A stretch of 64,000 bases of DNA from Aquilaria yunnanensis (lineage: Eukaryota; Streptophyta; Magnoliopsida; Malvales; Thymelaeaceae), in the NCBI GenBank assembly GCA_039654915.1, contig CM077595.1, forward strand, positions 51,987,501-52,051,500, given 5' to 3'. The first letter of the stretch is position 1. Each line of letters begins with the position of its first letter. The position numbers and the translations under genes were made by a program. Below, in pieces: positions 59,061 to 64,000 of this stretch. The notes under the pieces are model-generated. The model saw only the letters and a program-made list of their open reading frames with translations. It did no database searches and was not told the DNA's origin.

Positions 59061-60082
59061 TGATACGATCAAAGAAGGCACAACCAAGGAAGGCAAGAAC
59101 CCACTGAAGGTTTCTAGTGGACCATTGACAAGGAAAAATGCTAAGGAGCTCACTACTGCACTTCAAGCTCGGATGTTGACAGATTGGTGATGTTCTAGTA
59201 GAAAAATCATATCTTGAGCTAAACAGATCAGAATTGAGTAATTATTGATTCATTGGAAAGATAACATCTGGAGCTACAAATCATATGAAGACCATGAAAC
59301 CCAGTTTGCATGATAAGGAGGTCCAATTTAGCTTCAAAGTCGCGATTTACGAGTTATCGCTGGTTCAGAAGCAGTTGCAGTATTTTGGAAATATCTTTCG
59401 ATTCAGAAGTCCATTTTGTGTGATTCAAGTGTGGTTTCGAAGCTACGAAATATATCTACAACTTTTATGCTTTGAATTTTGAGAAATCATTGCTGCATCA
59501 AGTTCGAATTTCAGCTTGAAGTTGGAGACACAAGCCAGAATCACCCAAGAAGGCTATTTCGGAGTTTTTATGGCCAATCTTGTTTTGTAACGTATTTTAT
59601 TTTATTTTCGTATTTATTTACATTATTTAGGATGTTATTTAGGCCATGGAATTGATTCAGGTCATTTAGGATAAAAGGAATTCGCTGCACACCTTAAACA
59701 TGTGTTAAAAGTGTGTTAGAGTCCTAGTTTGACTAGGTTTTCTTGAGTCCTTTGTAACTAGGTTTCCTAGGTGACTTGGGCTGCGAATTTTGCCCAGCTT
59801 TTAACCCTAGTTTAGGCCTATATAAAGGCACATATTCTAGATGTAAACACACAGATTATTGCCAAAATAATATTACTCTTTGGAGAGGTTTTCTCTTTGG
59901 TTCTTGGCGGACTGCCTTGGTGCACAAGTATGCTTGTGTTCTTGGAGTTCTATACTTCTCGTTTCTAGTCACAGGTTGATTAGGGGTGGGGGTCTTCAAA
60001 CCCAGTCTCTTTGATGTCTTGTGGAGCTTGAAAAACATCTTGGGCGAGTTTCATGGTCTTTATACCATCGGGGTTCGCATCA
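59061..60082 (+). repeat. 5' LTR of element E
   Basis: 1022 bp, TGATACGATC to GTTCGCATCA, with a TATA box at about 59818-59827. It is inserted after GGTCATGTAT of a D-family LTR. Confidence 0.92.
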
Positions 60083-60084
60083 GT

Positions 60085-60097
60085 TGGTATCAGAGCC
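60085..60097 (+). other. Primer binding site, initiator tRNA-Met (element E)
   Basis: TGGTATCAGAGCC two bases after the LTR end. Confidence 0.93.
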
Positions 60098-61011
60098 ACA
60101 AGTTCCATTGAAGGACATATCTTTGTGTTCTTGTTTCTCTTCGGTTTTCTTTCAATTCTGTTCAGTAAATTCGTATTTTAATTCTCTGTTTTAATCCTTT
60201 TTCTTCTTGTTTCAGGTCTGTCCTTTTTATTCCATCATTGTTTAAATCCGAAAATCACAAAAACAACAAAAAGAAGTCAATCCGTGTTGTCTAGTATTCT
60301 CGGTTTCCATTCATTTGTTCTTGTCTAATTCTTATCTTTCTGTTTCGTGTCCAGCCATATTAATCTCTTTTGTTTTCATTGTTTCCAGCATCTTAGAGTC
60401 CAGAAAACTTCAAAAAAAAGAAGGATCCAAGTTCAAGAATTTTCGGTATCAAAAGTTGCTTCAAATTGTGCCAATTTCACTAGTTTTCTTGTCTTGGCCG
60501 AAAAGAATTCTAACTTTTTGTCTTTGGCAGCAAGGAGTTTCAAGGAGAACATTTGGTTAGCATCAAAACAGCAAGCAAAAAAAAAAAAAAAAAAGGAGGA
60601 AAAAAAAAAGGAAGGAAAAGAAAAGAAAAAGAAAGAGCAAAGAAAAGAAAAGAAAAGAGCTTGCAAAAAAAAAAAAAAAAAAGAAGTTTTCTCAAAGTGT
60701 TGAAAGTTTTGCGCCCCAAAAACCTATCCTATTGTTTTTAAGCCAAGAAGCTTTCTTTGTGGTTCTTGTGATCATCAATTGCAAGAGCTTCCTAGAGTCT
60801 TTTAAAGCTTCTTTAGCCCACCTCTTTTGGAGTCAAAATAGTTTTTCGAAAATTCAAGTTTTCTTGTGTGCTTTGAGGATAGTTTTCTTAGAACTTTTGA
60901 GAACTCTTTGAATAGCAATATCTCACTAACAAATTGAGTGTTTGAGTGTTCATCTTTTGAGTGAAACACGTGAGGTGAGTGGTTGTGAGGATCTTTGTTA
61001 TTTTCAGGAGT
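60098..61011 (+). other. 5' untranslated region of element E with long A/G tracts
   Basis: About 910 bp, colinear with elements A and C. It contains two long runs of A and an A/G-only stretch at about 60577-60685. No gene is seen. Confidence 0.7.
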
Positions 61012-63870
61012 ATGGAGGGCCAAGAGGATAGGAGGATGGAAGTGAGGAACAATGATGAGCCAACCATGAGAGAGCTTCAAGAAACTCTCAATAGACTTGT
61101 TGGGAGGATTGAGGACATTGATTTGAGGTTGCCAAGGAGACCAAATCCCATCTTGCAACCAAGGAGAAGTCCAAGGAGAGAAGAACCCGAGGAGGAAGAT
61201 GGACATTGGCATGACCATGGGCTTCCAAGGAGGGGGGAGCCAAGGGAGGACAACAATCTAAGCTCCATCAAATTGTCCATTCCACCTTTTCAAGGGAGGA
61301 GTGATCCGGATACATATTGAGAGTGGGAGCAAAAGATTGAGATGGTGTTTGAATGCCATCACTATTCTGAGGAAAAGAAAGTTAAATTGGCTACTATTGA
61401 ATTCACTGATTATGCTCTTGTATGGTGGAATCAGGATGTTAGTTCTAGGAGAAGGAATGAAGAGGAGCCCATACATACATGGAGAGCCCTTAAAGCCTTA
61501 ATGAGGAGGAGATTTGTGCCTAGCTCCTACTATAGAGATCAACGCTTAAAGCTTCAAAAGCTACTGCAAGGCCAAAGAAGTGTGGAGGACTACCATAAAG
61601 ACTTGGAGAGGACCTTGACCCGAGCCAACATCATGGAGGATGAGGAGACCACCATTGCTAGATTCATTAATGGTCTCAATCTTGAGATTGCCAACGAAGT
61701 GGAGGTGGTGCCGTATGTCAACATGGAGGATTTGCTTCATCATGCCATTAAGGCCGAGAGGAGCATCAAGAGAGCAAAGGCACCCAAGATGTGTCAAGGA
61801 GGAATTTCCACATGGAGAGGAGCATGGACCAAGGATGTGAGAGAAGTGCCCAAGCCAAACATGGAGGCCACAAAAGGAGACTTGTCTCGACCGCAACAAG
61901 AAAAGTCAATCATGCTTGTTCCACTTTCACCACAACAAGTTTTGGAGGATCAAAGAAAATTTCAAAGTGAGGTTGAGAGAAAAGAAAAAGAGGGGAAAGT
62001 TGAGGGCAAGAGTGATGAGGGGAAAGTTGAGAGAACAACCGAGAGATTAAGTGAGAAGAGTGAACATGAGGGGAAGAAGAGTGGAGAGTTCCCGAGAGAA
62101 GAAATTGAGTGCGAAGTTGAGAGAAGACAAGAGTGCAATGAACCCAAGCCGAGTGAAGAGAGAAAGACCTACAGAGAAGCCATACTTTCATCTAACATAA
62201 TGGAGTCTTCTTCTAGTGTTGTGTTGTCTTCTTTTCAGGAATTAAGTGGCGATGAACTACAAGAATCAAGTGAGTTGCTGCCCATCCAAGAAGTTGATGT
62301 TCCTAATATTCCAAGTCATGTCCCATGCATTAAAACAACAAAGGAGGTTGAGAAGGAACAAGTTAAGGTAAGCCTAAGTGATTTCATATGCAAAAGTTTG
62401 CCTAACATTGTTTCTTATCCTATGTTTCAAGGGGATTAAATTAATGCAACTCCAACCGAAGCCATTAAGTGCAAAGGTGAAAATTTTGTGGTTCCAAAGG
62501 AAGATACTTGGAGACTAAGTCCAACCACTGTAATGTATTTCTTCCTAACACCTAGATTTGATGTATTTTTGCATGAAAATCTCAAACAATGTGTGTTTGC
62601 TTGCAATGTTATTTTGACAAATGGTTTTCATGAAACTAGATTAAGAGAAGGAAGTAAGCATGAAGATTTGACAAAATATGGTTTTAAGCCTTTTAATTCT
62701 TTGGTTTTGTCAAATCATCTTTTGAATTCCATGAGTTTCTTTAGAGAAAAATCTGTTTTGGTGTCTTTGGTTTTTTATTTTGTTTGCTTTGCATCCATGT
62801 CACATTGTTTTGTTTTGTCTCAAGTTAAATCTACTTCTTTGGAATTTTGCATGCATAAATTGGTTATTACCCATGCATTTCATACTTCTTTGATTTTCAT
62901 TCATGTTCAGCCCATTTTTGTGTGTCAATCTTTAATTTCCAGCAAGTATCTTTTTGTCATGACACATGCATTACACAAACTTTTGAGTCTTGATCTTTTT
63001 GCTTTATGTCCGAACTTGAAAGTTTTTATTTTGAGTGAAAATTCTGGTTTTAAATTCAGCATTTTAAGGAGGTATGTTGAGTCCTTTGTTTTATGTCACA
63101 TCCCATTCACAAATTTCATCCATTGTTGTGCATATACATGCAAAAATAAGTTTGCTACTGAATTGGTTTCACTTAATCCTATCTACTCCAATCTTGTTTC
63201 ATTTAAAATGCTTAGGATTTTTTTGAAATTCGTGCATCCTTGTTTTGTTATTAGTTTAGGCCACATTGTGTTCAATTCTTGTTTGCTTGAATGGCCGATG
63301 CAAACTATTGTCTTGACATGCATAACTTGTGCTTTTCATAACCATAACACTTGTGTGAGTTTAGGTCCATTTGTTTTGAGTGCATACAGCATCCCTAAGG
63401 TAAATTGTTCCTACACTTTTACTTGTTGTGAGAATAATATTTTTGAGATGATAAAGGCAATGAAAGTGATGCCTAGAGTTAAGATGAAAATTGTGCAAAC
63501 ATTCAGATTTTTTGTGCTAATTGTTTCAAGCTTTGTCTTTGATCCAGGAGGTATCATTGCATTTGGATATTGGTTCAGGTTTTGCTCAAGATTAAAGCTC
63601 CATACACAAGCATTCCATGTTATTGGTGCTTATGTGAAAGGTAATTGCTTATGTGCTGATCATTTCATTGTTATTGATTCAATTCCGTTTTCTAGTGCAG
63701 GTTTTGATTCGAGGACGAATCCTTCTAAGGAGGGGGGAGCTGATACGATCAAAGAAGGCACAACCAAGGAAGGCAAGGACCCACTGAAGGTTTCTAGTGG
63801 ACCATTGACAAGGAAAAATGCTAAGGAGCTCACTAGTGCACTTCAAGCTCGGATGTTGACAGATTGGTGA
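61012..63870 (+). pseudogene. Element E gag fused to unknown frame, two stops
   Basis: ATG at 61012. TGA at 61318 (TGG in A and C) and TAA at 62437 break one otherwise continuous frame that ends at 63870, inside the 3' LTR. Gag ([26 protein letters not shown]) and the Lys/Glu-rich linker are followed by the same Phe/Cys-rich unknown region as in element A. The only length difference from A that I noticed in the coding part is 6 bp (near 62490), which keeps the frame. Over the last ~310 codons I count roughly 24 residue changes against about six silent ones, close to neutral drift. Confidence 0.8.
63727..63739 (+). other. Polypurine tract of element E
   Basis: AAGGAGGGGGGAG one base before the 3' LTR. 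Confidence 0.88.
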
Positions 63871-64000
63871 TGTTCTGGTAGAAAAATCATATCTTGAGCT
63901 AAACAGATCAGAATTGAGTAATTATTGATTCATTGGAAAGATAACATCTGGAGCTACAAATCATATGAAGACCATGAAACCTAGTTTGCACGATAAGGAG
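63741..64000 (+). repeat. 3' LTR of element E, first 260 bp
   Basis: Starts TGATACGATC after the PPT and runs off the window. Five differences from the 5' LTR in the shared part. Confidence 0.92.

Larger units (their letters stand above)
59061..64000 (+). mobile_element. Element E: second A-family non-autonomous retrotransposon (cut by window edge)
   Basis: 5' LTR 59061-60082, PBS, 5' UTR, gag fused to the same unknown frame as in element A, PPT, and the first 260 bp of the 3' LTR. The comparable LTR parts differ at five of 260 sites. The right target duplication is out of view. Like A it lacks protease, RT, RNase H and integrase. Confidence 0.93.

Noticed and set aside
1..64000. Host protein-coding, tRNA or rRNA genes
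   Set aside because: I found no such sequence; all long frames are explained by retrotransposons or satellite.

Overview
This is plant nuclear DNA made entirely of satellite arrays and nested LTR retrotransposons; I see no host gene, tRNA or rRNA. The evidence for a flowering plant is a Tat-lineage Ty3/gypsy element with two RNase H domains and an antisense gene, Ty1/copia remnants, and primer sites complementary to initiator-Met and Asp tRNAs. Dense satellite plus a chromovirus that may be of the centromeric CRM clade fits pericentromeric or other heterochromatic DNA; that placement is inference.

Layout. 1-15051: a pure 31-bp satellite (core GTTGTGAATGTTTCC) on the + strand, with ~402-bp blocks nested in a ~2.1-kb higher-order repeat. 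15052-16543: truncated 5' end of a C-family element on the minus strand, sitting in a minus-strand copia integrase gene (16544-16741, resuming 33565-33690). 16742-33564: element B, a Tat-type Ty3/gypsy element with 972-bp LTRs, decayed sense genes and an apparently intact four-exon antisense gene (29316-31760). Element A (22258-27952, 1021-bp LTRs, TSD GGACG) is inserted in B's integrase; it is non-autonomous and carries a gag fused to a long unknown reading frame. 33692-57614: the same satellite in the opposite orientation, with a 650-bp higher-order repeat. It is interrupted by element C (37557-44936, 986-bp LTRs, TSD CTTAG, gag-pol), which sits in a fragment of LTR family D, and by a solo LTR of family D (48876-50361, TSD AGAAC). 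57615-64000: an A-family LTR (F), broken by a D-family LTR, broken in turn by a second A-family element (E) that runs off the window.

How the parts relate. A, E and F share LTR ends, PBS, 5' UTR and gag N-terminus with C, but A and E lack zinc knuckle, protease, RT, RNase H and integrase. They look like parasites of a C-like autonomous partner. By-eye LTR comparison gives about 20 differences in 972 bp for B, 7 in 986 for C, 2 in 1021 for A and 5 in the 260 comparable bases of E. This agrees with the nesting order (A is younger than B).

Most unusual points: the intact spliced antisense gene inside an element whose sense genes carry several stops; the unknown reading frame fused to gag in A and E; the reversal of satellite polarity across the retrotransposon nest; and two different higher-order repeats built from one 31-bp unit.
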